A stretch of 5,753 nucleotides of DNA from Acholeplasmataceae bacterium. GTDB lineage: Bacteria > Bacillota_I > Bacilli_A > ML615J-28 > CAG-698. The notes under the pieces are model-generated. The model had not been told where the DNA came from, ran no database searches, and worked only from the letters and a program-made list of their open reading frames with translations. Made by a program: the position numbers and the translations under genes. How positions within the stretch are numbered: position 1 is the first letter of the stretch; each line of letters begins with the position of its first letter. The stretch spans positions 1-5,753 of the forward strand of contig DUNF01000021.1 in NCBI GenBank assembly GCA_012839485.1, in the 5' to 3' direction. Of the stretch, positions 5,636 to 5,753 are shown piece after piece.

Positions 5636-5674
5636 TTTTTCACTAAAGGAATATAATATTGGAGTTACTAATTT

Positions 5675-5753
5675 ATGTGTAAAATTTTAAAAGCATATTG
5701 TATAGCTAAAAAAGCTCATAAAGGACAAAAAGATAAGGGAGGTAAACCTTATA
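5675..5753 (+). CDS. HD-domain protein, 5' part (RelA/SpoT-like phosphohydrolase N-terminus)
   Basis: Only the first 26 codons are in the window: M-C-K-I-L-K-A-Y-C-I-A-K-K-A-H, then K-G-Q-K-D-K-G-G-K-P-Y. The pattern A-x2-A-H-K-G-Q-x-D-K-G-G-K-P-Y is the typical start of HD-superfamily metal-dependent phosphohydrolases of the RelA/SpoT/MESH1 type; the metal-binding HD residues would follow beyond the end. The very short distance from the start to this motif suits a small stand-alone HD hydrolase (about 150-200 residues) better than full-length RelA. An in-frame TAA at 5669-5671 makes ATG 5675 the first possible ATG. The ribosome binding site is weak: GGAG at 5661-5664, 10 bases upstream, unlike the strong sites of the four complete genes after the kinase. 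Probably a core-genome gene marking the right edge of the cassette. Confidence 0.75.
   Translation, partial: MCKILKAYCIAKKAHKGQKDKGGKPY

Noticed and set aside
5659..5682. Tiny TTG-started frame of seven codons before the HD gene, like a leader peptide.
   Set aside because: Too short, with no regulatory hairpin or codon run, and likely chance.

Overview
The window is AT-rich DNA from a low-GC Gram-positive bacterium (Bacillota, or a neighbouring lineage that keeps the standard code). Three things support this. Shine-Dalgarno sites are strong AAGGAGG types. Promoters are of the extended -10 type (TATGNTANAAT). The proteins are typical of the group: a PhoP/PhoR-type two-component pair and the c-di-AMP receptor PstA/DarA. 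TGA is used as a stop (end of the response regulator, 394-396) and tryptophan is TGG, so this is not a mycoplasma using code 4. Genus cannot be fixed; an Erysipelotrichia- or Acholeplasma-like relative would fit.

Layout. Positions 1-2060 hold the 3' part of a response regulator gene and, overlapping it by 4 bases, a complete PhoR-like sensor kinase; a terminator hairpin contains the kinase stop codon. Positions 2100-2600 hold a short unit with its own extended -10 promoter: the c-di-AMP receptor gene, then a tRNA-Cys(GCA), then a strong rho-independent terminator. Positions 2600-2753 are an AT-rich promoter region. Positions 2754-5600 hold three co-directional genes with strong ribosome binding sites and no visible internal terminator: a beta-class adenine methyltransferase, a PD-(D/E)XK restriction endonuclease, and a 216-residue protein of unknown function. 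Positions 5601-5753 hold a promoter-like site and the first 26 codons of an HD-domain protein that runs off the end.

Function. The flanks look like core genome (phosphate- or envelope-type signalling, c-di-AMP sensing, a tRNA, an HD hydrolase). Between the tRNA-Cys terminator and the HD gene sits a compact type II restriction-modification cassette. It uses the rare Ile codon ATA about twice as often as its neighbours (27 of 85 Ile codons against 10 of 71, counted by hand), which suggests horizontal acquisition. No integrase, direct repeat or controller (C) protein gene is visible.

The most interesting reading is that the nuclease has a HincII-like catalytic core (matching D-x12-D-x-K spacing, a matching recognition-loop pattern and a shared QFH motif) joined to an extra N-terminal domain of about 180 residues that HincII lacks. 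The cassette also carries a third, unrecognised gene with a Y-N-x2-K-H-N-R motif reminiscent of HEPN-like helical proteins. That gene is the best candidate for something undescribed.
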